This document shows, piece after piece, positions 1-10,360 of a stretch of 35,326 bases of DNA; position 1 is the stretch's first letter, and the number at the start of each line of letters is the position of its first letter. The DNA is from Candidatus Gallionella acididurans (GTDB lineage Bacteria; Pseudomonadota; Gammaproteobacteria; Burkholderiales; Gallionellaceae). Position numbers and translations under genes: made by a program. The notes below the pieces were generated by a model. It made no database searches. It was not told the origin of the DNA and worked only from the letters and a program-made list of their open reading frames with translations. The stretch spans positions 1-35,326 of the forward strand of contig LSLI01000019.1 in the NCBI GenBank assembly GCA_001577345.1, written 5' to 3'.

Positions 1-2
1 AA

Positions 3-2762
3 GCGATCAAGGCGCACTCATACTGGCGTATGAAAGGGCTGACGGTCGAACTGGTTATATTGAACGAAGACGCTTCGGTTTACCGCCAAACCCTGCACGA
101 TATGATCACCAGTCTGATTTCGTCCGGAATTGAAGCACCAATGCTGGACAAGCCCGGCGGCATCTTTGTCCGCCGCCTCGAACAAATTCCCGGCGACGAT
201 CTCGTGCTGCTGCAATCTGCGGCACGCATAGTTCTGGACGATGAGAAGGGAACTTTGGCGGAGCAGGTGGAACATCGCGGTGTTCTGGAACCAGTGGTTC
301 CGGTGCTGAAGGCCAGCCGCTCCGGGTCTGCCGGTTTGCCCGCACCGCTCGCGCAACGCGATTTGATTTTTCAGAACGGCCTGGGCGGCTTTACCCGCGA
401 CGGCCACGAATATGTAATCACCCTGCAACCCGGTCAAATGACGCCGGCACCCTGGGTCAATGTGCTGGCCAATCCCTATTTCGGGACGGTTATTTCCGAG
501 AGCGGAGCGGCTTACAGCTGGGTTGAGAATGCTCATGAATTCAGGCTGACGCCCTGGAACAACGATCCTGTTGAAGACACCACCGGGGAGGCGATTTACA
601 TACGCGATGAGCAGACCGGACATTTCTGGTCGCCCACGCCTTCTCCCGCTCGCGGCAGAACACCCTATGTCATTCGCCACGGCTTTGGCTACAGCGTATT
701 CGAACATAGCGAAAACGGCATCGCCTCCGAGTTGTGGGTCTATGTGGCGATGGATGCCCCGGTGAAATTATCGGTGTTGAAATTGCGCAACGTCTCGGGG
801 CATCCACGCCGCCTGTCGGTCACCGGATACTGCGAATGGGTATTGGGCGACTCGCGGCATAAAAATCTGCTGCACGTGCAAACCGAAGTGGACCTCAAGA
901 CCGGCGCCTTGCTGGCGCGCAATCCTTACAACACCGACTACAGCGGACGCATCGTTTTCATGGATGTGAACGATGCGACACGCACGCTCACCGGAGACCG
1001 CAAAGAGTTCATCGGAAGAAACGGCAACCTGTCTCAACCGGCAGCTATGAAGCGCACACGTCTTTCCGGGAAAGCCGGCGCCGGGCTGGATCCGTGCGGC
1101 GCGATGCAAGTCGCCTTCGATCTGGCGGATGGACATGAGCGGGAAACGAGTTTCCGCCTCGGCGTCGGCCGCAACCCGACCGAGGTTCAGAACCTGATCC
1201 GGCGCTTTCGCCTGGTGGATGCCAGCCGCGTTGCACTCGAAGGCGTCTGGGACTATTGGAATCGAACCCTGGGCGCGGTGAACATTGATACGCCCGATCC
1301 CGCTGTGAATGTAATGGCGAACGGCTGGTTGTTGTATCAGACCCTGAGCTGCCGATTGTGGGGACGAACGGGGTTTTACCAATCCGGCGGTGCCTACGGC
1401 TTCCGCGACCAGTTGCAGGACGTGTTGGCGCTGGTGCATGCCGAACCGGCGCTCACCCGCGAGCATCTGCTGCGCGCTGCCACGCATCAATTCCGCGAGG
1501 GCGACGTGCAACACTGGTGGCATCCACCGGCAGGGCGGGGCGTGCGCACGCATTTTTCAGACGACTATCTGTGGTTGCCGTTCGTGACCTGCCGTTATGT
1601 AAAGTGTGTCGCCGATACCGGCGTGCTCGATGAAGCGATTCCCTTCCTTGACGGCCGTCCGCTCAAGCCGGATGAGGAAGCCTGCTATGATCTGCCCAAC
1701 CGGTCTGAAGAGGTAGCCACACTTTACCAGCATTGCGTGCGCGCCATCGAGCGCGGACTGATCTTCGGCGAACACGGCCTGCCGCTGATGGGCTGCGGTG
1801 ACTGGAATGATGGCATGAACCTGGTTGGCATCAAAGGCCGGGGCGAAAGTGTGTGGTTGGCTTTCTTCCTTTACGACGTGCTCACCCAATTTGCCGGACT
1901 GGCGCGTACGCGCAAAGACATCCCCTTTGCCGACCGTTGCGTCACCCAGGCGCGGCAACTGCAACAGAACATCGAGCAACACGCCTGGGACGGCGCATGG
2001 TATCTCCGCGCCTGGTTCGACAACGGCGAGCCGCTGGGTTCCAGCACCAATCAGGAATGTCAGATCGATTCCCTGCCGCAGAGCTGGTCGGTGATCAGCG
2101 GTGCGGGCGATATGTCCCGCTCGCGACAGGCGATGCAATCCGTGGATCAGCGTCTGGTCAGGCGCGAGGCCGGGCTGATCCAATTGTTCGATCCGCCGTT
2201 CGACAAATCTGCGCTCGATCCCGGTTACATCAAGGGTTACATTCCGGGTGTGCGCGAGAACGGCGGCCAATACACCCACGGCGCAATCTGGACCGTCATG
2301 GCTTTTGCCCTGATGGGTGAAAACGACCGCGCATGGGAATTATTCTCGCTGCTCAATCCCATCCATCACGGCGCGACGCCCGAACAAATCGCCGTCTACA
2401 AGGTTGAGCCGTATGTCGTCGCGGCGGATGTCTATGCAGTTGCGCCGCACACCGGCCGGGGCGGCTGGACCTGGTACACGGGATCAGCCGGCTGGATGTA
2501 TCGCCTGCTGATTGAAACCCTATTGGGTGTGAACCTGGAAGGAGATCGGCTGCGCCTGACTCCGCGTATGCCGAAAAGCTGGAACAGCTACAAAATCCAC
2601 TACCGCTACCGGCAAACTGTTTATCACATCACGATCAGCCGGCTCGATGCCGATGCCGGCGATGCAGATCAACTTTTGCTCGATGGAAAAAAACTTGCCG
2701 AAAAAACCGTCCCTTTGGTAGACGACCGTCATGAACATTCCGTCGAATTAAAAGTACGCTAG
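3..2762 (+). CDS. Cyclic beta-1,2-glucan synthase-like protein, C-terminal part (GH94), 5' end outside window
   Basis: The reading frame is open to the left edge and the codons before the Met at 30 read AIKAHSYWR, which fits the linker before the GH94 module of NdvB-type cyclic beta-1,2-glucan synthases. The Met at 30 is therefore internal and the gene starts upstream. The visible 919 residues hold a carbohydrate-binding beta-sandwich followed by the (alpha/alpha)6 barrel of glycoside hydrolase family 94, with the catalytic motif GCGDWNDG encoded at 1791-1814. Family knowledge: GH94 enzymes are beta-glucoside phosphorylases, and in NdvB this domain trims and sets the length of the glucan made by the upstream GT84 domain in the inner membrane. 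Only 13 bp separate it from acetate kinase, so they are probably cotranscribed. A free-standing cellobiose or chitobiose phosphorylase is the alternative, but the upstream residues argue against it. Confidence 0.8.
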   Translation, partial: AIKAHSYWRMKGLTVELVILNEDASVYRQTLHDMITSLISSGIEAPMLDKPGGIFVRRLEQIPGDDLVLLQSAARIVLDDEKGTLAEQVEHRGVLEPVVPVLKASRSGSAGLPAPLAQRDLIFQNGLGGFTRDGHEYVITLQPGQMTPAPWVNVLANPYFGTVISESGAAYSWVENAHEFRLTPWNNDPVEDTTGEAIYIRDEQTGHFWSPTPSPARGRTPYVIRHGFGYSVFEHSENGIASELWVYVAMDAPVKLSVLKLRNVSGHPRRLSVTGYCEWVLGDSRHKNLLHVQTEVDLKTGALLARNPYNTDYSGRIVFMDVNDATRTLTGDRKEFIGRNGNLSQPAAMKRTRLSGKAGAGLDPCGAMQVAFDLADGHERETSFRLGVGRNPTEVQNLIRRFRLVDASRVALEGVWDYWNRTLGAVNIDTPDPAVNVMANGWLLYQTLSCRLWGRTGFYQSGGAYGFRDQLQDVLALVHAEPALTREHLLRAATHQFREGDVQHWWHPPAGRGVRTHFSDDYLWLPFVTCRYVKCVADTGVLDEAIPFLDGRPLKPDEEACYDLPNRSEEVATLYQHCVRAIERGLIFGEHGLPLMGCGDWNDGMNLVGIKGRGESVWLAFFLYDVLTQFAGLARTRKDIPFADRCVTQARQLQQNIEQHAWDGAWYLRAWFDNGEPLGSSTNQECQIDSLPQSWSVISGAGDMSRSRQAMQSVDQRLVRREAGLIQLFDPPFDKSALDPGYIKGYIPGVRENGGQYTHGAIWTVMAFALMGENDRAWELFSLLNPIHHGATPEQIAVYKVEPYVVAADVYAVAPHTGRGGWTWYTGSAGWMYRLLIETLLGVNLEGDRLRLTPRMPKSWNSYKIHYRYRQTVYHITISRLDADAGDADQLLLDGKKLAEKTVPLVDDRHEHSVELKVR

Positions 2763-2775
2763 CCGGTAAAAATCG

Positions 2776-4008
2776 ATGCCTATGAAAAATGAGTTCCCAT
2801 TTGTTCTGACCATCAACGGCGGCTCGTCGAGCATCAAGTTCGCGCTGTTCGAGGCCGGAATCACCCTCCGCAGGATTCTGCAAGGCGGGATCGAACGGAT
2901 AGGATTGCCGGAGGCCGGCTTGCGGGTAACAGGCTTGAGCCAGACGGACAACTTTTCGCGCCCGGTGACGGCACCGGATCATACGGCGGCGGCGGCAGTT
3001 CTGATGGACTGGATCGAGGAACGCTGCAGCCATGATGGATTGACCGCAGTGGGACATCGCGTGGTACACGGCGGCCCGAAATACGGCCGCCCGCAGCGCA
3101 TCACGGCGGAGATGATAGACGAGCTGCATCGGCTCAGTCCGTTCGATCCCGAGCATCTGCCCGAAGAAATCCTGTTGACCGAGATGTTTCATCGCCGCTT
3201 TCCCGACCTTGTTCAGGTGGCGTGCTTCGACACGGCCTTTCACGATGATCTGCCGCGTGTAGCGCGGCAGTTGCCTATCCCGCGCCGCTACGAAGCGCAA
3301 GGGGTGCGGCGCTACGGGTTTCACGGTTTGTCATATGAATTTCTGATGGAGGAACTCGCCCGCCTCGGCGACCCTGCCGCGAGCAGGGGAAGGGTGATCC
3401 TTGCCCATCTCGGCAATGGCGCGAGCCTTGCGGCGGTGCGCGACGGCAAGAGCATCGACACCAGCATGGGTTTCACACCAGCGGCGGGCTTGGTGATGAG
3501 CACCCGTTCCGGCGACCTTGATCCGGGGCTGGTCTGGTACTTGGCGCGCACTGAAAAAATGGGCGCAAAACAATTCAACGAGATGGTCAATTTTCAGTCC
3601 GGACTGCTCGGGATATCGGAAACCAGTTCCGACATGCGTGATCTGCTGGACTGCGAGGCGCATGATGAGCGCGCAGCTGAAGCGATCGCGCTGTTCTGCT
3701 ACCAGGCCAGGAAATGGATAGGTGCTTATGCCGCGGTGTTGGGCGGACTGGACACGCTGGTTTTCGCCGGCGGCATCGGCGAAAACGCGCAGCTTGTGCG
3801 TGAACGGATATGCGACAGACTCGGCTTTCTGGGCATTGAACTGGACCGGCAGCGCAATGCCGGGCATGCACCGCTGATATCGCCGGACACCGGCCGCGTC
3901 AGGGTGCGGGTCATACATACCGACGAGGAACTGATGATTGCGCGCTCCGTCACCCGCGTTCTCAATCTCAATCTCAATCTCAACGCAAAAGGGAAACTTA
4001 AACCATGA
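2776..4008 (+). CDS. ackA: Acetate kinase
   Basis: Converts acetyl phosphate plus ADP to acetate plus ATP (reversible) in the cytosol. The 410-residue length is normal. Conserved elements are visible in order: the N-terminal phosphate loop with Asn14 ([11 protein letters not shown]), the Arg of GHRVVHGG, the catalytic Asp of CFDTAFHDD, the Arg of STRSGDLDP, the GGIGENA nucleotide loop and the Glu of [10 protein letters not shown]. The N-terminal loop reads NGGSSS where NSGSSS is usual. ATG codons at 2776 and 2782 are both possible; neither has a clear Shine-Dalgarno sequence, so coupling to the gene upstream is likely. The last residues, LNLNLNLN, come from a repeated CTCAAT hexamer at 3961-3984 and are not part of the kinase fold. 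The stop overlaps the phosphoketolase start as ATGA, fitting a phosphoketolase-acetate kinase ATP-yielding pair. Confidence 0.96.
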   Translation: MPMKNEFPFVLTINGGSSSIKFALFEAGITLRRILQGGIERIGLPEAGLRVTGLSQTDNFSRPVTAPDHTAAAAVLMDWIEERCSHDGLTAVGHRVVHGGPKYGRPQRITAEMIDELHRLSPFDPEHLPEEILLTEMFHRRFPDLVQVACFDTAFHDDLPRVARQLPIPRRYEAQGVRRYGFHGLSYEFLMEELARLGDPAASRGRVILAHLGNGASLAAVRDGKSIDTSMGFTPAAGLVMSTRSGDLDPGLVWYLARTEKMGAKQFNEMVNFQSGLLGISETSSDMRDLLDCEAHDERAAEAIALFCYQARKWIGAYAAVLGGLDTLVFAGGIGENAQLVRERICDRLGFLGIELDRQRNAGHAPLISPDTGRVRVRVIHTDEELMIARSVTRVLNLNLNLNAKGKLKP

Positions 4009-6371
4009 AATCCTCCACACTTACACCCGAGCTGTTGCACAAGATCGACGCCTACTGGCGTGCCGCCAACTATCTGTCGGTCGGCCAGATCTTTCTTTAC
4101 GCCAATCCCCTGCTGAAGCGGCCGCTGGCACTCGCCGATGTCAAAAAAATGTTGCTCGGGCACTGGGGTACCACGCCCGGGCAGAACTTCATCTACGCGC
4201 ACTTGAACCGGGTCATCAAGAAATACGACCTCGACATGATCTACGTTTCCGGGCCCGGCCATGGCGGCCCTGCGGTGGTCGGCAACACCTACCTCGAGGG
4301 CACCTACAGCGAGATCTATCCCGACATCAGCCAGGATGAGGCCGGGCTGCAGAAGCTGTTCCTGCAGTTCTCCTTTCCCGGCGGCATTCCCAGCCATGCC
4401 GCGCCGGAGACGCCAGGCTCAATCCATGAAGGCGGTGAGCTGGGTTATTCGCTCAGCCATTCGTTCGGGGCGGCGTTCGACAATCCGGAGTTGATCGTCG
4501 CTTGTGTGGTCGGCGACGGCGAGGCGGAAACCGGGCCGCTGGCCACCGCATGGCATTCCAACAAGTTCCTCGACCCGGTTACCGATGGCGCGGTACTGCC
4601 TATCCTGCACCTCAACGGCTACAAGATTTCCAATCCTACCGTGCTCGCCCGAATCGAACATGAGGAACTGGAGCAGTTGCTGCGCGGCTACGGATGGACA
4701 CCGATCTTCGTCGAGGGTTACGAGCACGAACAGATGCATCAGGCGATGGCCGCCGCGCTCGACACGGCGGTGGAGAGAATCAAACAAATCCAGCAGCACG
4801 CCCGTTCCAGCGGAGACACCGCCCGCCCGCGCTGGCCGATGCTAGTCCTGAAGTCGCCCAAGGGCTGGACCGGGCCCAAGGTGGTCGATGGCCTGCAGAT
4901 CGAGGGCACGTTCCGCGCGCACCAGGTGCCGTTACACCCGAATACTCATCCCGAACACCTCAAGCTGCTGGAAGACTGGATGAGGAGCTACCGGCCGGAG
5001 GAACTTTTCGATGAACAGGGCAGGCTCAAACCGGAACTGGCCGAACTCGCACCGACAGGAGAGCGACGCATGGGCGCGAATCCCCATGCCAACGGCGGCA
5101 TATTGCTGCGCGACCTGCGCATGCCGGATTTTCGCGGCTATGCAGCTAGGGTACCCGTGCCCGGCGCGCCCGGCATCGGCGACACGCATGTGCTTGGACC
5201 TTTCCTGCGCGATATCGCGAAGCTGAACGGTGAACAGCGCAATTTCCGCGTGTTCGGCCCCGACGAGACGCTTTCCAACGGACTGGAAGCGTTGTTTGAT
5301 GTGACCGAGCGCCAGTGGGATGCGGCCACCGTGCCGAACGACCAATGGCTGGCACCCAGCGGGCGCGTGATGGAAATGCTCAGCGAACACCAGTGCGAAG
5401 GCTGGCTCGAGGGCTACCTGCTCACCGGCAGGCACGGGCTGTTCAACTGCTACGAGGCGTTCATCCACATCATCGATTCGATGTTCAATCAGCACGCCAA
5501 GTGGCTGGAAGTCACTGCACGCCTGCCGTGGCGAAGGAAGATCGCATCGCTCAATTACCTGTTGGCCTCGCATGTCTGGCGCCAGGATCACAATGGCTTC
5601 ACCCATCAGGATCCGGGTTTCATCGATGTCGCCTTGAACAAGAAGGCCTCGATTGTGCGTGTGTATTTTCCGCCCGACGCCAATTGTTTGTTGTCGGTGA
5701 TGGACCACTGCCTGCGCAGCCGCCACTACGTGAACATCGTGGTCGCGGGCAAGCACCCGGCGCCGCAGTGGCTGGCGATGGACGCCGCCGTCAAGCACTG
5801 CACCGAGGGCATCGGCATCTGGCAATGGGCCAGCAACGACCAGGCTGTTGCACCCGACGTGGTCATGGCCTGCTGCGGCGACGTGCCCACATTGGAGACC
5901 CTTGCCGCCGTCGCTATCCTGCGCGAGCACTTGCCCGAGCTGAAGATCCGTGTGGTCAACGTCGTCGATCTGATGAAGCTGCAGCCGCAGACCGAGCATC
6001 CGCACGGCTTGAGCGACATGGATTTCGACGAGCTGTTCACCCGGGACAAGCCGGTGATCTTCGCCTACCACGCCTACCCGTGGCTGATCCACCGGCTGAC
6101 CTACCGCCGCACCAACCACGACAACATCCATGTGCGCGGCTACAAGGAAGAGGGCACCATCACGACGCCGTTCGACATGACGGTGCTGAACGATATGGAC
6201 CGCTTCCATCTGGTGATGGACGCGATAGACCGCCTGCCGCAGACCGGGGACAAGGGCATCTATCTGAAGCAGCAGCTCAAGGACAAGCTGATCGAACACA
6301 AACAGTATATCAACAAGCACGGCGAAGACATGCCGGAGATCCGCAACTGGAAGTGGAGCAATGCCAAATGA
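4005..6371 (+). CDS. xfp: Xylulose-5-phosphate/fructose-6-phosphate phosphoketolase
   Basis: A thiamine-diphosphate enzyme that cleaves xylulose 5-phosphate or fructose 6-phosphate with phosphate, giving acetyl phosphate plus glyceraldehyde 3-phosphate or erythrose 4-phosphate. The 788 residues are the usual length. The N-terminal signature is visible ([13 protein letters not shown], then [11 protein letters not shown] and SGPGHGGPA), followed by the ThDP/Mg motif [11 protein letters not shown] with [10 protein letters not shown], the pyrimidine domain around [20 protein letters not shown], and the C-terminal end [14 protein letters not shown]. The start overlaps the ackA stop by 4 bp, so the product acetyl phosphate passes directly to the neighbour's enzyme. 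Substrate preference (X5P only or dual) cannot be read from the sequence. A small paralogous scrap of the C-terminus lies at 12852-12950. Confidence 0.97.
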   Translation: MKSSTLTPELLHKIDAYWRAANYLSVGQIFLYANPLLKRPLALADVKKMLLGHWGTTPGQNFIYAHLNRVIKKYDLDMIYVSGPGHGGPAVVGNTYLEGTYSEIYPDISQDEAGLQKLFLQFSFPGGIPSHAAPETPGSIHEGGELGYSLSHSFGAAFDNPELIVACVVGDGEAETGPLATAWHSNKFLDPVTDGAVLPILHLNGYKISNPTVLARIEHEELEQLLRGYGWTPIFVEGYEHEQMHQAMAAALDTAVERIKQIQQHARSSGDTARPRWPMLVLKSPKGWTGPKVVDGLQIEGTFRAHQVPLHPNTHPEHLKLLEDWMRSYRPEELFDEQGRLKPELAELAPTGERRMGANPHANGGILLRDLRMPDFRGYAARVPVPGAPGIGDTHVLGPFLRDIAKLNGEQRNFRVFGPDETLSNGLEALFDVTERQWDAATVPNDQWLAPSGRVMEMLSEHQCEGWLEGYLLTGRHGLFNCYEAFIHIIDSMFNQHAKWLEVTARLPWRRKIASLNYLLASHVWRQDHNGFTHQDPGFIDVALNKKASIVRVYFPPDANCLLSVMDHCLRSRHYVNIVVAGKHPAPQWLAMDAAVKHCTEGIGIWQWASNDQAVAPDVVMACCGDVPTLETLAAVAILREHLPELKIRVVNVVDLMKLQPQTEHPHGLSDMDFDELFTRDKPVIFAYHAYPWLIHRLTYRRTNHDNIHVRGYKEEGTITTPFDMTVLNDMDRFHLVMDAIDRLPQTGDKGIYLKQQLKDKLIEHKQYINKHGEDMPEIRNWKWSNAK

Positions 6372-6520
6372 ATGCGCTTGAACATATAAACACCGTGAGG
6401 ATGCTGGTCGCCACCGACCAAGAGCCTGCTGGCGATGGAGAGCGCATCAGTCTGACAACAAGCATTCCGCAATCCACGAAATCTTCAACAGCGCAAAGAC
6501 GGGAGGAGCATTTACTATGA
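6368..6520 (+). CDS. Possible 50-residue protein coupled to xfp and the P-type ATPase
   Basis: An ATG at 6368 overlaps the xfp stop (ATGA) and the TGA at 6518-6520 overlaps the ATPase start (ATGA). The product begins [12 protein letters not shown] and ends RREEHLL; it is polar, with no membrane segment or family I recognise. Four-base overlaps at both ends are the pattern seen elsewhere in this operon, which is the main argument for translation. The counter-argument is that the ATPase has its own strong Shine-Dalgarno sequence (GGGAGGA near 6501) inside this ORF, so the stretch may simply be a spacer. Confidence 0.4.
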   Translation: MNALEHINTVRMLVATDQEPAGDGERISLTTSIPQSTKSSTAQRREEHLL

Positions 6521-9500
6521 AACCCAATACCGATTCGCCCAAGGCTCCTGAATCGAAGCCCGAGGCCAAACCCGAAGCTAAACCCGAAGCCAAATCCGAC
6601 AAATCCGACGCGAAACCCGATGCAAAGCCGGTGGGTGCCGCAACGGATAACCCGACCAGCGGCCTGACGAGCGACGAGGCCGGACGCCTGCTGAAGAAGT
6701 TCGGCCCCAACGCGATGCCGGATACGAGCATGCACCCGTTGCGCATGGCGCTGGAAAAATTCTGGGCGCCGGTGCCGTGGATGCTCGAGGCTGCGATCGT
6801 GCTCGAACTGGTGCTCGGCAAGTATGTCGAGGCCGCGATCATCGCCGGCCTGCTGGTGTTCAACGCGGCACTGGGACTGTTCCAGGAGAGCCGTGCGCAG
6901 GCAACTCTCGCCGCACTGAAGTCGCGGCTCGCGCTGAGCGCGTCCGCCCGGCGCGACGGCGCGTGGAAAACCGTACCCGCGGCCGAGCTGGTGCCGGGCG
7001 ACGTGGTGAAGCTCTCCCTCGGTGGCGTGGTGGCCGCGGATGTGCACATCACCGGCGGGGAAGTTCTGCTCGACCAATCCATGCTTACCGGCGAATCGGT
7101 ACCCATCGAAGCCGGCGCGGGCGTGCAAACCTTTGCCGGAGCGCTGGTGCGCCGGGGCGAGGCGGTGGCGGAGGTCACCGCGACCGGAGCGCGCACCAAG
7201 TTCGGCCGTACTGCGGAGCTGGTTCGCACCGCTCACGTCGTGAGCTCCCAGCAGAAGGCGGTGCTGCGCGTGGTGCGCAATCTCGCCGCATTCAACGGCG
7301 TCGTCATCGCGGCGCTCGTGGTCTATGCCTACTTTCTCAAGATGCCGCTGGCGGAGATCATCCCCCTCGTCCTGACGGCGGTCTTGGCGTCGATACCGGT
7401 TGCGCTGCCGGCCACGTTCACGCTGGCGGCGGCGCTCGGCGCGCGAGCCCTGGCAAAGCTGGGGGTCCTTCCGACCCGTCTGTCTGCGGTGGATGAAGCG
7501 GGAACGACGGATGTGTTGTGCGCCGACAAGACCGGCACGCTGACCCAGAATGCGCTGACGGTGACGACCGTTCATTCCATGCCCGGCTTCGACGAGGCGC
7601 ATGTTTTGGCGCTGGCCGCGCTGGCGAGCGCGGATGGCGGGCAGGACCCGGTGGATGCAGCCATTCGCGCGGCCGCTTCGAGCAAGGGCGTCTCCGACGC
7701 GCCGAAGTTAGTCAAGTTTGAGTCTTTCGATCCGGCGAAGAAGACGTCCGAGGCGACCGCGACTGATTCGAGCGGCGGCACGCAACGTATCGTGAAGGGC
7801 GCCTTTGCCGTGGTCACCGGTCTCGCACAACCGTCGCCGACCGCGGCAGCCGCGGCGAACGAACTCGAGGGGCAGGGCTTCCGGGTTCTGGCAGTGGCGG
7901 CGGGGCCGCCGACGGCGATGAAGCTGGCAGGACTCATTGCGCTGAGCGATCCGCCCCGTTCGGACTCGGCAGCGCTCGTTACCGAATTGCATGCGTTGGG
8001 CGTTCGCACCGTGATGGTGACGGGCGACGCCCCGGCGACCGCGGCCATCGTCGCGCGCGCGGTGGGGCTTGATGGTGCCGTCTGCCCGCCCGGCCCAATC
8101 CCCGACAGCGTCCACCCCGGGCAATTCGCGGTTTTCGCCGGCGTCCTCCCGGAGGACAAATACAAGCTGGTCAAGGCGTTCCAGAAGGGCGGCCATACCG
8201 TCGGCATGTGCGGCGACGGAGCCAATGACGCGCCAGCGCTGCGCCAGGCGCAGATCGGCATCGCGGTCTCGACCGCAACCGACGTCGCCAAATCGGCCGC
8301 CGGCATGGTGCTGACCGAGCCCGGGCTCGCCGGCATCGTCGCCGCGGTCAAGGAAGGGCGGATAACGTTCCAGCGCATCCTCACCTACACGCTGAATACC
8401 ATCGTCAAGAAGATCGTGACGGTGCTCTTCCTGATCGCCGGTCTGATCATGACCGGGCACGCGATCCTGACTCCGCTGCTGATGGTCATTGTGATGATCA
8501 CTGGCGACTTTCTCTCCATGTCATTGACGACGGATAATGTGCGGCCGTCGCCGATGCCGAATGCGTGGCGCATCGGCAACCTGACGATCGCCGGCGTCAC
8601 CATGGGGGTCTGCCTGCTGGCCTTCTGCAGCGGCGTCCTGGCCATCGGCAAATTCGGCATGAATCTCGAAATAGCGGCGCTGCGAACCCTGGCCTTCGTC
8701 GTCCTGGTGTTCGGCAGCCAGGCGACGCTCTATGCCATTCGCGAACGCCGGCACTTGTGGGGCACTCGTCCCAGCCTCTGGCTTGCGCTGTCGTCGGTCG
8801 CCGATATCGTGATCGCCTCGACATTGGCCATCGGCGGATTTGCCATGACATCCTTGTCGCCCCTGGTGGTGGCGGGCACGCTTGCTGCGGCGGTGGTGTT
8901 CGCATTCGTCCTGGATTTGGTGAAGGTTCCCGTATTTGTTCGCCTCGGGATCGCCGAGCCGGAGCCCAATGCCGGCCAGCCCAAGGCTTCCGACTCCAAA
9001 CCTGACGCCAAAGCCGAGCCTGAACCTGAAGCCAAAGCCAAGACACCATCCGATTTGACGACGCAGATCGCCAAACGATCCTACGAACTCTACGAGGAGC
9101 GAGGTCGTCAGGACGGCCGAGCAGTTCAGGACTGGGAGAAGGCGGAACGGGAGATTCGGAAAGCTGAACCCGAAGCCAGCCCGGAACCCAAGCCCGAAGC
9201 CAAGCCCGAAGCCAAGCCCGAAGCCAAGCCCGAAGCCAAGCCCGAAGCCAAGCCCGAAGCCAAGCCCGAAGCCAAGCCCGAAGCCAAGCCCGAAGCCAAG
9301 CCCGAAGCCAAGTCCGAAGCCAAGCCCGAAGCCAAGCCCGAAGCCAAGCCCGAAGCCAAGCCCGAAGCCAAGCCCGAAGCCAGCCCGGAGCCCAAGCCCG
9401 AAGCCAAGTCCTCGTCCGATTTGACGCCGGAGCTCGTCAAGCGAGTGCATGAACTCTACGAGGCACTGGGGCGCAAAGACGTTCAAGCAGTCGAAGAATT

Positions 9501-9546
9501 GGAGAAGGCGGAGCGCGAGAATCGGAAAGATGAACCCGGCAAATAA
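6517..9546 (+). CDS. P-type (P3A-like) proton-exporting ATPase with PEAK/DUF2934 tail
   Basis: Pumps cations, most likely protons, out of the cell using ATP. Core motifs: TGES at residues 191-194, phosphorylation site DKTGTLT starting at Asp337, [10 protein letters not shown] starting at 566, and membrane segments before and after. The stretch around Asp664 ([15 protein letters not shown]) lines up with the plant/fungal plasma-membrane H+-ATPase segment whose Asp (Asp684 in AHA2) is essential for proton transport. The protein is unusually long at 1009 residues because of additions: an N-terminal PEAK/DAK stretch (about 11-37), and after the last membrane segment a DUF2934-like helix pair (about 845-885), fifteen PEAK-type tetrapeptides (893-952) and a second DUF2934-like copy (about 967-1005). 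A strong Shine-Dalgarno sequence precedes the ATG. Proton specificity is inferred from family resemblance; the function of the tails is unknown. Confidence 0.9.
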   Translation: MKPNTDSPKAPESKPEAKPEAKPEAKSDKSDAKPDAKPVGAATDNPTSGLTSDEAGRLLKKFGPNAMPDTSMHPLRMALEKFWAPVPWMLEAAIVLELVLGKYVEAAIIAGLLVFNAALGLFQESRAQATLAALKSRLALSASARRDGAWKTVPAAELVPGDVVKLSLGGVVAADVHITGGEVLLDQSMLTGESVPIEAGAGVQTFAGALVRRGEAVAEVTATGARTKFGRTAELVRTAHVVSSQQKAVLRVVRNLAAFNGVVIAALVVYAYFLKMPLAEIIPLVLTAVLASIPVALPATFTLAAALGARALAKLGVLPTRLSAVDEAGTTDVLCADKTGTLTQNALTVTTVHSMPGFDEAHVLALAALASADGGQDPVDAAIRAAASSKGVSDAPKLVKFESFDPAKKTSEATATDSSGGTQRIVKGAFAVVTGLAQPSPTAAAAANELEGQGFRVLAVAAGPPTAMKLAGLIALSDPPRSDSAALVTELHALGVRTVMVTGDAPATAAIVARAVGLDGAVCPPGPIPDSVHPGQFAVFAGVLPEDKYKLVKAFQKGGHTVGMCGDGANDAPALRQAQIGIAVSTATDVAKSAAGMVLTEPGLAGIVAAVKEGRITFQRILTYTLNTIVKKIVTVLFLIAGLIMTGHAILTPLLMVIVMITGDFLSMSLTTDNVRPSPMPNAWRIGNLTIAGVTMGVCLLAFCSGVLAIGKFGMNLEIAALRTLAFVVLVFGSQATLYAIRERRHLWGTRPSLWLALSSVADIVIASTLAIGGFAMTSLSPLVVAGTLAAAVVFAFVLDLVKVPVFVRLGIAEPEPNAGQPKASDSKPDAKAEPEPEAKAKTPSDLTTQIAKRSYELYEERGRQDGRAVQDWEKAEREIRKAEPEASPEPKPEAKPEAKPEAKPEAKPEAKPEAKPEAKPEAKPEAKPEAKSEAKPEAKPEAKPEAKPEAKPEASPEPKPEAKSSSDLTPELVKRVHELYEALGRKDVQAVEELEKAERENRKDEPGK
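9193..9372 (+). repeat. 12-bp tandem repeat encoding PEAK
   Basis: Fifteen head-to-tail copies of cccgaagccaag, nearly identical at DNA level; unit 11 (9313-9324) begins tcc and encodes SEAK. Degenerate units flank the array (PEPK before, PEAS after). It lies in frame in the ATPase tail. Such near-perfect identity suggests recent slippage expansion, so copy number probably varies between strains and assemblies. Confidence 0.97.
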
Positions 9547-9575
9547 GCAGCCGCGCACTGCGTGCTAGCCACCTA

Positions 9576-9591
9576 AGTGTGGCAACGTACA
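9576..9591 (+). promoter_or_regulatory. TGTGYG-N4-CGYACA palindrome, copy 1
   Basis: Reads AGTGTG-GCAA-CGTACA. It lies between the P-type ATPase and the SHOCT gene, 124 bp before the SHOCT start. The flank GAGCATGCC that follows is nearly the same as after the copy at 33147, so about 25 bp are shared between two places 23.5 kb apart. The regulator is unknown. Confidence 0.5.
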
Positions 9592-9714
9592 GAGCATGCC
9601 ACGGGTGTAGCGCACAATCATCTTTGAGGTGTGATACCGGAAGCCATGGCTGCCTTTATCCGGAAAAGTGGCAGTTCCTCGAACCTGATGGCTTTAATAA
9701 CCAAGGAGAATCAA

Positions 9715-9951
9715 ATGAATCATTACTATTGGAACGACTGGTATGCGGCATGGGGTTGGATGCTTTGGTTCGGCATAGTGTTCCTGCTGTTTTCGAACAT
9801 CGGGAACTGGGGATACAGTTACCGCGCGCACCAGAAATATGACTCACTGTCACTGAAAACGGGGGACGATATTCTCAATGAGAGATACGCCCGCGGGGAG
9901 ATCAGCCGCGAAGAATACGGGCAAATGAAATCCGATATTTCCGGCAAATAG
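9715..9951 (+). CDS. Small membrane protein with C-terminal SHOCT domain
   Basis: 78 residues. One hydrophobic segment (about 14-35, rich in Trp and Phe) is followed by a charged linker and a SHOCT motif (ILNERYARGEISREEYGQMK, about 54-73). SHOCT is a short helix pair often at the end of small bacterial membrane proteins; its role is thought to be oligomerisation, but no activity is established. The ATG at 9715 is preferred over in-frame upstream codons because AAGGAG lies just before it at the right distance. It stands between the P-type ATPase and the aldolase in the same direction. A second, more degenerate SHOCT protein is at 33754-33969. Confidence 0.85.
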   Translation: MNHYYWNDWYAAWGWMLWFGIVFLLFSNIGNWGYSYRAHQKYDSLSLKTGDDILNERYARGEISREEYGQMKSDISGK

Positions 9952-10004
9952 CAAACGGCAGTTGACCCGGAATTCAGGAAGTAACCGCGGTTGGCATTTT
10001 AATC

Positions 10005-10029
10005 GGGTGCCCTGCATCGGTCGGCACCC
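10005..10029. other. Stem-loop between SHOCT gene and 59-residue ORF
   Basis: A perfect 7-bp stem (GGGTGCC / GGCACCC) with an 11-nt loop. No T-run follows on either strand, so it is not a classical terminator; it could be an mRNA processing or stability element. Confidence 0.35.
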
Positions 10030-10056
10030 ATATCAAACAGGCTTGGGAGTTGCGAG

Positions 10057-10236
10057 ATGACAAAAGACGAAACAAGAAAGATATTGTCGGACGATATCGA
10101 TAATTTTCGAGTGAAAGCCAAATACTACGAGTCGCTGCATTTGTTTGAGGCGGAAAAATATGCAGACAACCTTGCCTCAAACATCGAACTGGCACTGACG
10201 ACAATGCCCTCCGATGATGATCCGGAGATTTCCTGA
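10057..10236 (+). CDS. Hypothetical 59-residue acidic protein
   Basis: Starts MTKDETRKILSDDIDNF and ends SDDDPEIS. Composition is strongly charged and helical, with alternating Asp/Glu and Lys/Arg, and no membrane segment. A short purine-rich sequence (GGGAG) lies before the ATG. It is co-directional with the aldolase 116 bp downstream. I do not recognise a family; the regular amphipathic helix pattern (YYESLHLFEAEKYADNLASN) makes coding more likely than chance. Confidence 0.55.
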   Translation: MTKDETRKILSDDIDNFRVKAKYYESLHLFEAEKYADNLASNIELALTTMPSDDDPEIS

Positions 10237-10285
10237 AATACGCTATTCTGTTATATATGCCCTGACCGCAACAAGGAAGGCAGCC

Positions 10286-10360
10286 ATGGGCCGCCGGGCA
10301 ACGCGTGACCGGATGGTTGCAAACCTTTTGCTGGAAGTGGAGGTGATACAAGATGAATGA
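10286..10360 (+). CDS. Possible 24-residue leader peptide before aldolase
   Basis: The ATG at 10286 has AAGGAAGG just upstream, and the frame ends at 10358-10360, overlapping the aldolase start. Product MGRRATRDRMVANLLL... has no recognisable family. It could translate as a coupling leader, but the aldolase has its own GGAGGTG ribosome site, so this is tentative. Confidence 0.25.
   Translation: MGRRATRDRMVANLLLEVEVIQDE

Noticed and set aside
9193-9372. CRISPR-like regular repeats
   Set aside because: Units are contiguous with no spacers and translate in frame.
8521-9558. Long minus-strand frame encoding Gly/Leu/Phe repeats opposite the ATPase tail
   Set aside because: It is the antisense of the PEAK repeat; no ribosome site or family match.
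9603-9616. Second palindrome-like copy (GTGTAGCGCACA) next to the one at 9576
   Set aside because: The spacer is wrong and only one arm matches; too weak to count.
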